Source of the DNA: Clostridia bacterium
Lineage (GTDB): Bacteria; Bacillota; Clostridia; Monoglobales; Monoglobaceae
DNA length: 64,000 bases
Direction: 5' to 3'
NCBI GenBank assembly: GCA_017456605.1
Contig: JAFTJA010000004.1
Span: forward strand, 248,001-312,000
Shown: positions 8,245-15,721 of the stretch, one piece after another
Position numbering within the stretch: the first letter of the stretch is position 1
Layout of the letters: the number at the start of each line of letters is the position of its first letter
Notes under the pieces: model-generated
Databases searched by the model: none
The model's input: only the letters and a program-made list of their open reading frames with translations
What the model was told of the DNA's origin: nothing
Made by a program: the position numbers and the translations under genes

Positions 8245-8733
8245 ATGAAGAACATATTTTTGCCCGAAATTTTTGTTGATACAGTTTTTGATATTGACCT
8301 TGAAAAACTGTCACAGAACGGGGTAAAGGCGTTTATTTTTGATATAGACAACACTTTGGCGACATATGCCATGCCGCTTCCTGATGAGAAAACGGCACAG
8401 TGGATAAAGATGCTGCGTGACAAGGACTTTGGCGTGTTTTTTGCGTCAAACAATGACGAAGAAAGAGTAAAGACCTTTGCTGACAGCGTGGGCGTTCCCT
8501 ACAAGGCAAAGGCGCTGAAACCTCTTGGAAAATACCTGAGGAGAGCCTGCAAGCTTATGGGAGTTACGCCGCACGAGACAGCTCTTGTGGGCGACCAGCT
8601 TTTCACCGACATATGGGGCGGAAAATGGCTTGGGATGTGTACGATTTTAGTTAATCCCATTTCTGAGGTGGAAGACAGCTTTGTGAAGTTTAAGCGCAGA
8701 TTTGAAAAAATGATACTTAAAAATAGCAGATAG
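8245..8733 (+). CDS. yqeG: YqeG family HAD-type phosphatase
   Basis: This 162-residue HAD-superfamily protein shows motif I as FDIDNTLATY with the nucleophilic Asp, motif II as ASNNDEERV, and motif IV as GDQLFTDIWGG. These are diagnostic of the YqeG branch (HAD subfamily IIIA). The physiological substrate is unknown; in Bacillus yqeG heads a cluster with ribosome assembly genes. It starts 17 bp after yqeY in the same direction, so it is probably in the same operon. Confidence 0.9.
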   Translation: MKNIFLPEIFVDTVFDIDLEKLSQNGVKAFIFDIDNTLATYAMPLPDEKTAQWIKMLRDKDFGVFFASNNDEERVKTFADSVGVPYKAKALKPLGKYLRRACKLMGVTPHETALVGDQLFTDIWGGKWLGMCTILVNPISEVEDSFVKFKRRFEKMILKNSR

Positions 8734-8752
8734 AAAATCGAGGTTGTTTGTT

Positions 8753-9619
8753 ATGAATGCACTTTTTGGTCCCGCGGGGAATTGTGAAGATTTTTATGCA
8801 TCAGGAAAGCGGTCATCTTTGGAAGCACCTTTGTGGGTGCAGGAAAGGGGCCTTGGTGCTTATGAATATCAGTGCGGCAAAGGTGTGAAAATTTCGGACG
8901 AAGCCGCGAAAAAACTGGGCGAAAAAGCCGCTGAATACGGAATAGCTTTGTCGGTTCACGCACCATATTATATAAGTCTGTCATCTGCCGATGCCGAAAA
9001 ACGCGACAACAGCATTGGATACATTTTGAAAACCCTCAAAGCGGCGAAAGAAATGGGCGCGAAAAGGATTGTGGTACATTCCGGCTCTTGTGGTGATATA
9101 ACCAGAAAAGAGGCACTTGGCTTTGCGAAAGATACCCTCTTGAGAGCGATAAAGACGGCTGATGAGGCGGGATTTGGTGACATTCATATCTGCCCTGAAA
9201 CTATGGGAAAGGTGAAGCAACTGGGAACGGTTGATGAGGTATGCGAGCTTTGTAGCATTGATGAGCGGCTTATCCCGACCATTGATTTTGGTCATGTAAA
9301 TGCCCAGACTCTTGGAGGACTAAAAACAATGGAAGATTATGAGCGTATATTTGATACCATCCACAAAAGGCTGGGAGAATATCGGCTCAAAAATTTTCAT
9401 TCCCATTACAGCCGCATTGAATACACAAACAGCGGTGAAAAAAAGCATCACACCTTTGATGAAATAGAATTCGAGCCGGAGTTTGACCCCATTGCAGAAA
9501 TTGTTGCAAGGCGAAATCTTTCGCCCATAATCATTTGTGAATCCCGTGGTACACAAACTCGGGATGCGGTGAAAATGCAGGAGATTTACAGGAGGGCGCT
9601 GGATGAACAAAAAAATTGA
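8753..9619 (+). CDS. AP endonuclease family 2 / endonuclease IV-like TIM-barrel protein
   Basis: This 288-residue protein has the order of metal ligands of endonuclease IV: SVHAPY, VVHSGS (HPG in classical Nfo), CPETMGK, IDFGHVN (Asp and His), HSHYSRI, a KHHTF pair and ICESRG. Three zinc ions would be bound at the barrel mouth. Classical Nfo cuts the backbone 5' of abasic sites. The signature segments here diverge from Escherichia coli Nfo, so another xylose-isomerase-like barrel enzyme is possible. The ATG at 8753 is used with AGGT upstream. The 3' end overlaps the next gene by 17 bp, which points to translational coupling. Confidence 0.78.
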   Translation: MNALFGPAGNCEDFYASGKRSSLEAPLWVQERGLGAYEYQCGKGVKISDEAAKKLGEKAAEYGIALSVHAPYYISLSSADAEKRDNSIGYILKTLKAAKEMGAKRIVVHSGSCGDITRKEALGFAKDTLLRAIKTADEAGFGDIHICPETMGKVKQLGTVDEVCELCSIDERLIPTIDFGHVNAQTLGGLKTMEDYERIFDTIHKRLGEYRLKNFHSHYSRIEYTNSGEKKHHTFDEIEFEPEFDPIAEIVARRNLSPIIICESRGTQTRDAVKMQEIYRRALDEQKN

Positions 9620-10652
9620 CGAACTTTTAAAAGATAACACATCAGTACTCCTTACATCACCCCACAATATGCGATATTTCAGCAACTTTTCAGGGGGAGA
9701 GGGAGTTGTCCTTTTTGCCGGTGACAAAAAATTTCTCTTCACTGATTCAAGATATACCGAGCAGGCAAAAGGCGAGGCAGTTGGTTTTTTGGTGGTTGAA
9801 ACCAATGACTATCTGAAATCTGCTTGTGAAGTTCTGGAAAGCGACAACGGTTGCAGGGCTTTGATTGAGGAGAATGAAATCAGCGCCAAGGATTACACAC
9901 GAATTTGCAGCATGGTGAAGAACTGTGAATTCACATTCGGTGCAGAAAAAATCAATGCTCAAAGAATGGTAAAAACAGAAACCGAGCTTGAAAAAATCAA
10001 AAAGGCAGAGGAGATTGGATGCAAAGCTTTTGAACATATCCTTGATTTTATAAAGCCCGGCATCTGTGAAAAAGAAATTGCCACCGAACTTGAATATTTT
10101 ATGAAGAAAAATGGTGCTGACGCCATAGCTTTTGAAACAATAGCCATTTCAGGAAAGCGAACAAGCCTTCCCCACGGCGTGCCAGGCGACAAAAAAATTG
10201 AAAAAGGCGATTTTGTAACCATGGATTTTGGTTGCACTGTTGACGGCTACTGTTCAGATATGACAAGAACAGTGGTTGTGGGCAAGGCAAGCGATGAACA
10301 GAAAAAGATATATAATGCGGTAAGAAATGCACAGCAGGCGGCTCTTGATGTGATTTGTGAGGGAATACGCGGCTGTGATGCAGATAAAGTAGCGCGGGAT
10401 TATATAGAACGAGCCGGCTATGGGCAGTATTTCAGACATTCTCTGGGCCACGGTGTGGGACTTCTGGTGCATGAACTACCAAATCTTTCGCCAAAATCCG
10501 AAATTGTACTCTCTGAAAATATGGTGACAAGCTGTGAACCGGGCATTTATATCCCCGATTTTGGCGGTGTAAGAATTGAAGATTTGGTTGTTGTCAGGAA
10601 AGACGGCTGCGAAAATCTTACCCCTGCGACAAAGGAGATTATTGAGCTTTAA
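9603..10652 (+). CDS. pepP: M24 family Xaa-Pro aminopeptidase
   Basis: This 349-residue protein has an N-terminal creatinase-like domain (residues 1-125, with LTSPHNMRYFSNF and LFTDSRY) and a pita-bread catalytic domain. The five dimetal ligands are visible in MDFGCTVDGY, CSDMTRT, HSLGHGVG, CEPGIY and RIEDLV. It removes N-terminal residues that precede proline and is cytoplasmic. In Clostridia this gene usually sits directly upstream of efp, as here. The family includes dipeptidases, so exact substrate specificity is inferred. GGAGGGCG within the preceding gene serves as ribosome binding site. Confidence 0.9.
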   Translation: MNKKIDELLKDNTSVLLTSPHNMRYFSNFSGGEGVVLFAGDKKFLFTDSRYTEQAKGEAVGFLVVETNDYLKSACEVLESDNGCRALIEENEISAKDYTRICSMVKNCEFTFGAEKINAQRMVKTETELEKIKKAEEIGCKAFEHILDFIKPGICEKEIATELEYFMKKNGADAIAFETIAISGKRTSLPHGVPGDKKIEKGDFVTMDFGCTVDGYCSDMTRTVVVGKASDEQKKIYNAVRNAQQAALDVICEGIRGCDADKVARDYIERAGYGQYFRHSLGHGVGLLVHELPNLSPKSEIVLSENMVTSCEPGIYIPDFGGVRIEDLVVVRKDGCENLTPATKEIIEL

Positions 10653-10693
10653 GGCTATTTGTGACTAAATTTTGGAATATTATAAAATTTGTC

Positions 10694-10722
10694 TTGATTT
10701 TTTCCCGATAGTAGTATACAAT
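10694..10722 (+). promoter_or_regulatory. sigma-A-type promoter for efp
   Basis: TTGATT (10694-10699), a 17-base spacer and TACAAT (10717-10722) lie 35 bases before the efp start, in the gap after pepP. Confidence 0.75.
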
Positions 10723-10757
10723 ATATAGTAGAATAAAATTGTTAGGAGGAAATACCA

Positions 10758-11312
10758 ATGATATCTGCTGGTGATTTCAGAAACGGCATTACTTTTGAAT
10801 TTGAAGGCAACGTTTACCAGGTTGTTGAATTTCAGCATGTAAAGCCCGGTAAAGGTGCAGCTTTTGTAAGAACAAAGATGAAGAATGTTATTACAGGCGG
10901 CGTTGTTGAAAGATCTTTCAACCCCACAGAAAAGGTTGCAAAGGCACATATTGAAAGAAAGGAAATGGAATATCTCTACGAAGACGGCGGTCTTTATTAT
11001 TTCATGGATCAGGACTATGAACAGATTCCGTTAAGTGCTGACCAGCTTGGGGATGCGCTCAAGTTTGTTAAAGAAAATATGACCGTTACCATTCTTTCAC
11101 ACAAAGGCAACGTGTTTGCTGTTGAACCCCCGACATTTGTTGAGCTCGTGGTTACAGCGACTGAACCCGGCGTAAAGGGCAACACTGCAACAAACGTTAC
11201 AAAGCCTGCGACAGTTGAGACCGGTGCGATTGTTACTGTTCCTGCGTTTATTAACGAGGGCGATATGATTAAAATCGACACAAGAACATCTGAATATCTT
11301 TCAAGAGTATAA
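10758..11312 (+). CDS. efp: translation elongation factor P
   Basis: The 184-residue length is standard. The N-terminal KOW-like domain contains [12 protein letters not shown], whose lysine at the loop tip is the residue modified or used to rescue ribosomes stalled at polyproline. The two OB domains follow ([52 protein letters not shown]). TTAGGAGGAAAT precedes the ATG. The gene has its own promoter and terminator, so it can be expressed as a single unit. Confidence 0.97.
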   Translation: MISAGDFRNGITFEFEGNVYQVVEFQHVKPGKGAAFVRTKMKNVITGGVVERSFNPTEKVAKAHIERKEMEYLYEDGGLYYFMDQDYEQIPLSADQLGDALKFVKENMTVTILSHKGNVFAVEPPTFVELVVTATEPGVKGNTATNVTKPATVETGAIVTVPAFINEGDMIKIDTRTSEYLSRV

Positions 11313-11325
11313 AATTGTGTTCTGC

Positions 11326-11362
11326 GGCTCAAACTCAAAATAGGGTTTGAGCCTTATTTTTT
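11326..11362 (+). terminator. intrinsic terminator after efp
   Basis: GGCTCAAAC (11326-11334) pairs with GTTTGAGCC (11345-11353), followed by TTATTTTTT. Confidence 0.9.
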
Positions 11363-11406
11363 AAAATTGCGATTATGCAAAATAAATTTTTACGGAGGAT
11401 TTTAAA

Positions 11407-11823
11407 ATGGCTGAACTTACAAACCGTGCAGCATACCTCAAGGGCCTTGCTGACGGAATGAAACTTGATACAGAAAAAAATGAAGGAAAACTTCTTTCTG
11501 AAATCATTGATTTTTTAAGCGACATTGCGGTAGAGATAGAATCTCTTGATGCAGAGCAGGGCTTCCTTGCTGACCAGATTGAAGATCTGGACGAAGAAGT
11601 TGAAGTGATTGGAAACGAAGTATTTGACGAGTATTATGACGCAGAAGACGACGATGAATTTGAAATCTGCTGTCAGGGCTGTGGCGAGGAAATAATTGTT
11701 TCTTCTGAAGACCTTATGGATGGCGAAATTCTTTGTCCCACCTGCGGTGCAACAATCGAGTTTGACTTTGATTGTGACTGCGACTGCGACGAATGTGACT
11801 GCGAAGATTGCGACTGTGAATAG
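11407..11823 (+). CDS. CD1247-type domain protein with zinc ribbon and Asp/Cys-rich tail
   Basis: The 138-residue acidic protein starts with a helical N-terminal domain of the CD1247 type found in Clostridia (RAAYLKGLADGMKLD, then LLSEIIDFLSDIAVEI). A zinc ribbon follows (CCQGCGEE near residue 92 and CPTCGATIEF near residue 114). The last 20 residues alternate aspartate and cysteine (DCDCDCDECDCEDCDC), which gives eight closely spaced thiols. Function is unknown; the tail suggests metal binding or redox sensing. TACGGAGGA precedes the ATG. It sits between efp and perR and has its own strong terminator. Confidence 0.8.
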   Translation: MAELTNRAAYLKGLADGMKLDTEKNEGKLLSEIIDFLSDIAVEIESLDAEQGFLADQIEDLDEEVEVIGNEVFDEYYDAEDDDEFEICCQGCGEEIIVSSEDLMDGEILCPTCGATIEFDFDCDCDCDECDCEDCDCE

Positions 11824-11839
11824 TATTTTTTGAAAAACG

Positions 11840-11870
11840 GACCGGATTTTTAAAAATCCGGTCTTTTTTT
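11840..11870 (+). terminator. intrinsic terminator after the CD1247-type gene
   Basis: A perfect 12-bp stem, GACCGGATTTTT with AAAAATCCGGTC, is followed by seven T residues. Confidence 0.93.
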
Positions 11871-11954
11871 ATGCCACAAAAATCTCAGAAAAGCTTCTGC
11901 TTCAGAGTCTTTTGTTCTTTAGGAAAAATTTTCTAAAAAATTTTAAAAAAAGTA

Positions 11955-11990
11955 TTGACAAATAAAAATAATCTGTTATAATAATAGTAA
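11955..11990 (+). promoter_or_regulatory. perR-rubrerythrin promoter with overlapping PerR box
   Basis: TTGACA (11955-11960), a 16-base spacer and TATAAT (11977-11982) form a strong promoter. TTATAATAATAGTAA at 11976-11990 matches 13 of 15 positions of the Bacillus Per box TTATAATNATTATAA and covers the -10 element. This predicts autorepression and derepression by peroxide. Confidence 0.8.
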
Positions 11991-12021
11991 CAGTTATCAA
12001 TATTAAAAATGAGGTGCTGTT

Positions 12022-12414
12022 ATGACAACTACAAAAAGAAGCAGACAAAGGGAGGCAATCCTTGAGGTGGTACAAGGCACTAAGTGTCACCCAACAGCCG
12101 ACTGGGTCTATTCCGAGGTGAGAAAGATTATCCCAAACATCAGCCTTGGCACGGTGTACAGAAATCTTTCGCAACTTTCGGAAAAAGGAACAATCCAAAA
12201 ATTGCATATGGGCACAGCCAGTGAGCATTTTGACGGAAATCCAAATCCCCATTATCATGTTTGTTGCACACAGTGCGGAAAGATTGATGATATAGATGCG
12301 GAACCCTTTGAAAAGTTCAATGCCTGGGCGGCAGATATGTATGATGGAGAAATTTTTGAACACTATACGCTGTTTACAGGAAAGTGTTCGCAGTGCAAAA
12401 GTATAAAATTTTAG
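12022..12414 (+). CDS. perR: Fur family peroxide-sensing repressor PerR
   Basis: The 130-residue protein has a winged-helix N-terminal domain ([11 protein letters not shown], then [16 protein letters not shown]) and a C-terminal dimer domain. That domain holds the structural zinc site as two CxxC pairs, CCTQCGK and CSQCKS, and the regulatory metal ligands in [12 protein letters not shown]. The HFD and NPHYHV sequences favour PerR over Fur or Zur. It should repress oxidative-stress genes with Fe or Mn and lose binding when His is oxidised by peroxide. It is 13 bp upstream of rubrerythrin, in one operon behind a Per box. Confidence 0.88.
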   Translation: MTTTKRSRQREAILEVVQGTKCHPTADWVYSEVRKIIPNISLGTVYRNLSQLSEKGTIQKLHMGTASEHFDGNPNPHYHVCCTQCGKIDDIDAEPFEKFNAWAADMYDGEIFEHYTLFTGKCSQCKSIKF

Positions 12415-12427
12415 GAGGAAAATTATT

Positions 12428-13015
12428 ATGAAAAAATTTGTATGTTCAGTATGTGGTTACGTTCACGAGGGAGATGCTCCCCCTGCGGCTTGTCCGGTAT
12501 GCAAGGTTCCGGCTGAAAAGTTCAAGGAAATGCAAGAAGGCGCAGCGCTTGCTGCAGAGCACGAATATGGTGTTTATGGCAAAACTGTGAAGAACAACCC
12601 TGACATCAGCGAAGAAGACAAAAAGTATATCTTTGAACAGCTTATGGCAAACTTCAACGGTGAATGTGCGGAGGTGGGGATGTATCTCTGTATGGCAAGA
12701 ATTGCTCACCGCGAGGGTTATCCCGAAGTTGGACTTTATTGGGAAAAGGCTGCTTTTGAGGAAGCAGAGCACGCAGCAAAGTTTGCAGAGCTTTTGGGCG
12801 AAGATCTTGAACCCAATATGAAAGCTACAACAAAGGACAACCTCAAGTGGAGAGTTGATTGTGAATACGGCGCAACCCAGGGCAAGTTTGATTTGGCATC
12901 TTGCGCAAAGAAAAACGGCCTTGATGCAATCCATGACACTGTTCACGAAATGGCACGCGACGAAGCTCGCCATGGTCGTGGTCTTGAAGGGCTTTTGAAG
13001 AGATACTTCAAATAA
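12428..13015 (+). CDS. rbr: reverse-type rubrerythrin (rubredoxin domain N-terminal)
   Basis: The 195-residue protein starts with a rubredoxin domain whose four Fe ligands are in CSVCGY (6 and 9) and CPVCK (22 and 25). A ferritin-like four-helix domain follows, with diiron ligands in [19 protein letters not shown] and [10 protein letters not shown]. This domain order is the reverse of classical rubrerythrin and is typical of clostridial oxygen and peroxide reductases. Electrons come from NAD(P)H via rubredoxin-type carriers. GGAGG precedes the ATG. It is co-transcribed with perR and ends at a terminator. A 3' fragment of a second copy lies at 15486-15539. Confidence 0.95.
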   Translation: MKKFVCSVCGYVHEGDAPPAACPVCKVPAEKFKEMQEGAALAAEHEYGVYGKTVKNNPDISEEDKKYIFEQLMANFNGECAEVGMYLCMARIAHREGYPEVGLYWEKAAFEEAEHAAKFAELLGEDLEPNMKATTKDNLKWRVDCEYGATQGKFDLASCAKKNGLDAIHDTVHEMARDEARHGRGLEGLLKRYFK

Positions 13016-13030
13016 AACATTAAAATTACA

Positions 13031-13060
13031 AGGGTTCGGACATTCCGAACCCTTATTTAT
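13031..13060 (+). terminator. intrinsic terminator after rubrerythrin
   Basis: AGGGTTCGG (13031-13039) pairs with CCGAACCCT (13045-13053) and is followed by TATTTAT. Confidence 0.85.
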
Positions 13061-13442
13061 GCGGTTTTGTAGCACTAAAGTCTCGTGGACTGTATCGGTA
13101 TAGAGTAAATGATATAATGCAGTAAAAGCGGGCTTTATTAACTGTTTTTACTCAAAATTGATGCCAAACTGACAACGAAATTGGCAATTGTGAAAAAATA
13201 TTCAAAAATAAAAATGAACTGGCAATAAAATTGCCAGTTCTTCTCTGGAAAACCTTGTCCCATAAGAGTTTGTTCGTGTTGAAAAAGTTTGTTTTCGTTG
13301 CCGGTTAAATATTTTTATTTAGTTTAATTGTTAACAAGTAAAAAATGTAAGAAATTGAAAAATTAATGCATATAATTATATCACAACGAAAATAATACAT
13401 TCGTAATATTTTTTCGGTTCCGTAATTTTATTACGGTAGAAC
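13061..13442. other. non-coding left flank of the accessory island with two inverted repeats
   Basis: No gene is visible in this AT-rich stretch. It holds a perfect hairpin at 13216-13240 (GAACTGGCAAT and its complement, three-base loop) without a T tract, with a related half-match AAATTGGCAATT at about 13179-13190. A second imperfect inverted repeat, GTTCCGTAA with TTACGG-TA-GAAC, lies at 13417-13442 directly against the -35 box of the ATPase gene. The latter could be an operator; the former may be a terminator remnant or an end of the inserted segment. Confidence 0.5.
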
Positions 13443-13471
13443 TTGACAATATGAAGAAAGTATGGTATAAT
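13443..13471 (+). promoter_or_regulatory. consensus sigma-A promoter for the ATPase/TOPRIM pair
   Basis: A perfect TTGACA (13443-13448), a 17-base spacer and a perfect TATAAT (13466-13471) lie 33 bases before the ATPase start. The inverted repeat at 13417-13442 abuts the -35 box. Confidence 0.9.
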
Positions 13472-13503
13472 GCATGATACTAAAAAATAATAGGGGTTTT
13501 ATC

Positions 13504-14613
13504 ATGTTAAAAAAGTTTGAAGTTGAAAATTTCAAGGGGTTTGAAAAAAATATTGTCCTAGATCTTTCTGCTCGCGAATATGAATTTAACAAAAATATAG
13601 TTGTCAATGATGTTGTTAACAAAGCGATCATTTATGGTAAAAATGGCGTTGGTAAAAGTTCTTTAGGCATTGCTATATTTGATATTGTGGGTCATTTAAC
13701 TGATAAAGAAAGAATGCCGACAAGATATTTGATGAACTATCTTAATTTAAAATCCAAAAAACAGTATGCAACATTTAAATATACATTCCAGTTTGATGAA
13801 GATCTTGTTATTTATGAGTATGCAAAACGTGACCCCAATAATTTGATTTATGAAAAACTTATAATTAATCAAAATGTTGTTATAGATTACAACTTCTTTG
13901 ATGAGAATATAAGACTTTTAGATGATTCAATTATTGGTGACTTAAATATTGAGTTAGTTGATAACAAGTTATCTGTGGTGAAGTATATATATAGAAATAC
14001 CCCCACCAACTCTTCTGAACCAATTACAAAGATGATGAAATTTGTAGATAATATGTTGTGGTATAGGAGCTTGTCGGAAGGAAATTCTTATTGTGGTTTT
14101 TCTAATGGCGGATCAACACTGATTGATAAACTCTATGAAACCGGCAAAATAAAGGAGTTTGAACGTTTTCTCCAAGACAATGATCTTAATTATACATTAA
14201 AATTTGTTAATACAAATGGTACACACGAGCTGATGGCATATTATGAAGAAAGTAATAAGATGGCTCCTTTTACTTCTTTGGCGTCGACTGGTACGATGGC
14301 ATTATTTCTGTTTTATATTTGGAGCATATCTGCATTTGAAGAAATTTCTTTTCTTTTTATAGATGAATTTGATGCATTTTTCCATTATGAATCTGCAGAA
14401 ACTATTGTACTGCAACTTAACAAAGCGAAAAAATTCCAAACAATTTTAACTTCACACAACACATATTTGATGCAAAATCGTTTAACTAGACCTGATTGTT
14501 GTTATATAATGACAAATGAAAGAATTACTAATCTTTTCAATTCGACAGATAAGGAAATTAGAGAAGCACATAATCTTGAAAAGATGTATATTAATGGAGT
14601 ATTCAATGAGTAA
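13504..14613 (+). CDS. AAA/ABC-type ATPase (AAA_15/AAA_21, OLD-like), candidate anti-phage defence protein
   Basis: The 369-residue protein starts FEVENFKGFEK, as in SMC/RecF-like ATPases. Walker A is GKNGVGKSS at about 45-53, an ABC-type signature is STGT at about 261, Walker B is FLFIDEFDAFF with the DE pair at about 287, and the switch histidine is TSHN at about 317. The middle third is a poorly conserved insertion, as in AbiLi, AriA (PARIS) and other defence ATPases. The gene overlaps its TOPRIM partner by 8 bp. The codons are much more AT-rich than the neighbours (sampled 60-base lines at 20-25% GC against about 45% in core genes). AGGGG precedes the ATG. A defence role is inferred from family and pairing. 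Confidence 0.75.
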   Translation: MLKKFEVENFKGFEKNIVLDLSAREYEFNKNIVVNDVVNKAIIYGKNGVGKSSLGIAIFDIVGHLTDKERMPTRYLMNYLNLKSKKQYATFKYTFQFDEDLVIYEYAKRDPNNLIYEKLIINQNVVIDYNFFDENIRLLDDSIIGDLNIELVDNKLSVVKYIYRNTPTNSSEPITKMMKFVDNMLWYRSLSEGNSYCGFSNGGSTLIDKLYETGKIKEFERFLQDNDLNYTLKFVNTNGTHELMAYYEESNKMAPFTSLASTGTMALFLFYIWSISAFEEISFLFIDEFDAFFHYESAETIVLQLNKAKKFQTILTSHNTYLMQNRLTRPDCCYIMTNERITNLFNSTDKEIREAHNLEKMYINGVFNE

Positions 14614-15400
14614 AGAATCAAAAACTCTTATTGTGGTAGAAGGCGGACATTTAGAACCCGTTTTCTTCGAACAAATTAAAAAGGTATTTGGTCTAAATTT
14701 AGACATATATTGCTTAAAATCCAACATTTATCTTTTGTACAAAAAAATGAATGAAACGGGTTTTAATGTTAATATTAAAGATGTATTGCTAGAAATCCAA
14801 AATACCGAAGAAAACAAAGAGATATTATCGCAGAATTTTGCATATACGTACTTGATATTTGATTTTGATCCCCATCATACAGAAGAATATGAGAAAGATA
14901 TTCCATTGGAAACTATTGTTGATAACAACATTACCAAAGTGAGAGAAATGGCAAAATATTTTATTGATGAAACAGATCCAACGATAGGAAAATTGTATAT
15001 CAATTATCCTATGATGGAATCATTTAAGGATTGTGATTCGTTTGATGATGAAGATTATCTCAATCGCATGATAGGGTTGGACAGTGTAAAACAATATAAA
15101 TCTATTGTTGGAAGCAGAAAAATGGCAAATAAAAGAGTAGATACATACACAAAAAGCGATTTTACCAAACTCACTAAACAAAATGTAAAAAAACTTGAAA
15201 TAATGTGTTCTGGGCAAAAAATACTTTCGGATTATGCTTTATATTTACGCGAATCTTCTCAAACTAATATTTTGCATTATGAAGAGGAAGTTGTTCGTCT
15301 GCTTAAACAAATTGCCGTCTTGAATACATCTGTATTCTTTGCTTTAGATTATTACGGAAACAAAAGCGGTTTTTTTGATGAGGCTATGAAAGATGAATAA
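14606..15400 (+). CDS. TOPRIM-like RloB/AbiLii-type protein, partner of the ATPase
   Basis: This 264-residue protein has the TOPRIM layout of the RloB and AbiLii family. The first acidic residue lies in TLIVVEGGHLEP (Glu12), the DxD-like metal motif in YLIFDFDPHH (about 86-88), and the conserved YPMMESF block follows at about 134-140. Such proteins are predicted nucleases or nucleic-acid effectors controlled by the upstream ATPase. The start overlaps the ATPase stop by 8 bp with GGAG upstream, so translation is coupled. Nothing else belongs to the unit: a promoter precedes the pair and no gene follows for 320 bp. An effector role is inferred; no activity is shown by sequence. Confidence 0.65.
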   Translation: MSKESKTLIVVEGGHLEPVFFEQIKKVFGLNLDIYCLKSNIYLLYKKMNETGFNVNIKDVLLEIQNTEENKEILSQNFAYTYLIFDFDPHHTEEYEKDIPLETIVDNNITKVREMAKYFIDETDPTIGKLYINYPMMESFKDCDSFDDEDYLNRMIGLDSVKQYKSIVGSRKMANKRVDTYTKSDFTKLTKQNVKKLEIMCSGQKILSDYALYLRESSQTNILHYEEEVVRLLKQIAVLNTSVFFALDYYGNKSGFFDEAMKDE

Positions 15401-15485
15401 AAGGTACATACCCAGTCATAAAAATTACTGTCTAGATTGAAATTTCAATAAAACCTGATAAATTCAATTTGATTATACCTATGGC

Positions 15486-15539
15486 GAAGCTCGTCACGGA
15501 CGTGGTCTTGAAGGACTTTTAAAGAGATATTTCGGTTAA
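15486..15539 (+). pseudogene. orphan 3' end of a second rubrerythrin gene
   Basis: Seventeen codons and a TAA encode [17 protein letters not shown], which matches the last residues of the intact rubrerythrin ([17 protein letters not shown]) with about 10 synonymous base changes. Similarity stops abruptly upstream of 15486, and no ribosome binding site or start serves this piece. It is a remnant of a diverged tandem copy whose 5' part is missing, located directly behind the ATPase/TOPRIM island. Confidence 0.85.
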
Positions 15540-15578
15540 TTTAAAAACCGCTTAAAATCAAGGAAATATAAGAACTCA

Positions 15579-15620
15579 AGGGCTGATAGGATGCACACTA
15601 TCAGCCCTATTATATTTTTT
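15579..15620 (+). terminator. intrinsic terminator, probably of the lost second rubrerythrin
   Basis: A perfect 11-bp stem, AGGGCTGATAG with CTATCAGCCCT, is followed by ATTATATTTTTT. It lies 40 bp after the rubrerythrin remnant and now serves the island. Confidence 0.9.
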
Positions 15621-15654
15621 AATGTGTTTGCACAAAATAAGATGAAATAAAGCA

Positions 15655-15683
15655 TTTACAAAACTTCGGATTTGTGATATCCT
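15655..15683 (+). promoter_or_regulatory. promoter for amidohydrolase-glycerate kinase
   Basis: TTTACA (15655-15660), a 17-base spacer and TATCCT (15678-15683) lie 39 bases before the amidohydrolase start. The remaining sequence between 15401 and 15721 holds only the rubrerythrin remnant and its terminator. Confidence 0.65.
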
Positions 15684-15721
15684 AAAATGTAGAAAATAAT
15701 GCGGCAGAGTGGAGAGTTCCT

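Noticed and set aside
11770-11820. CRISPR-like or satellite repeat
   Set aside because: The GACTGC/GATTGC repetition simply encodes the Asp/Cys tail and has no spacer structure.
15486-15539. Target-site duplication of a mobile element
   Set aside because: The copy differs from the intact rubrerythrin at many silent sites, so it is an old paralogue rather than a fresh duplication, and no transposase or terminal repeats are present.
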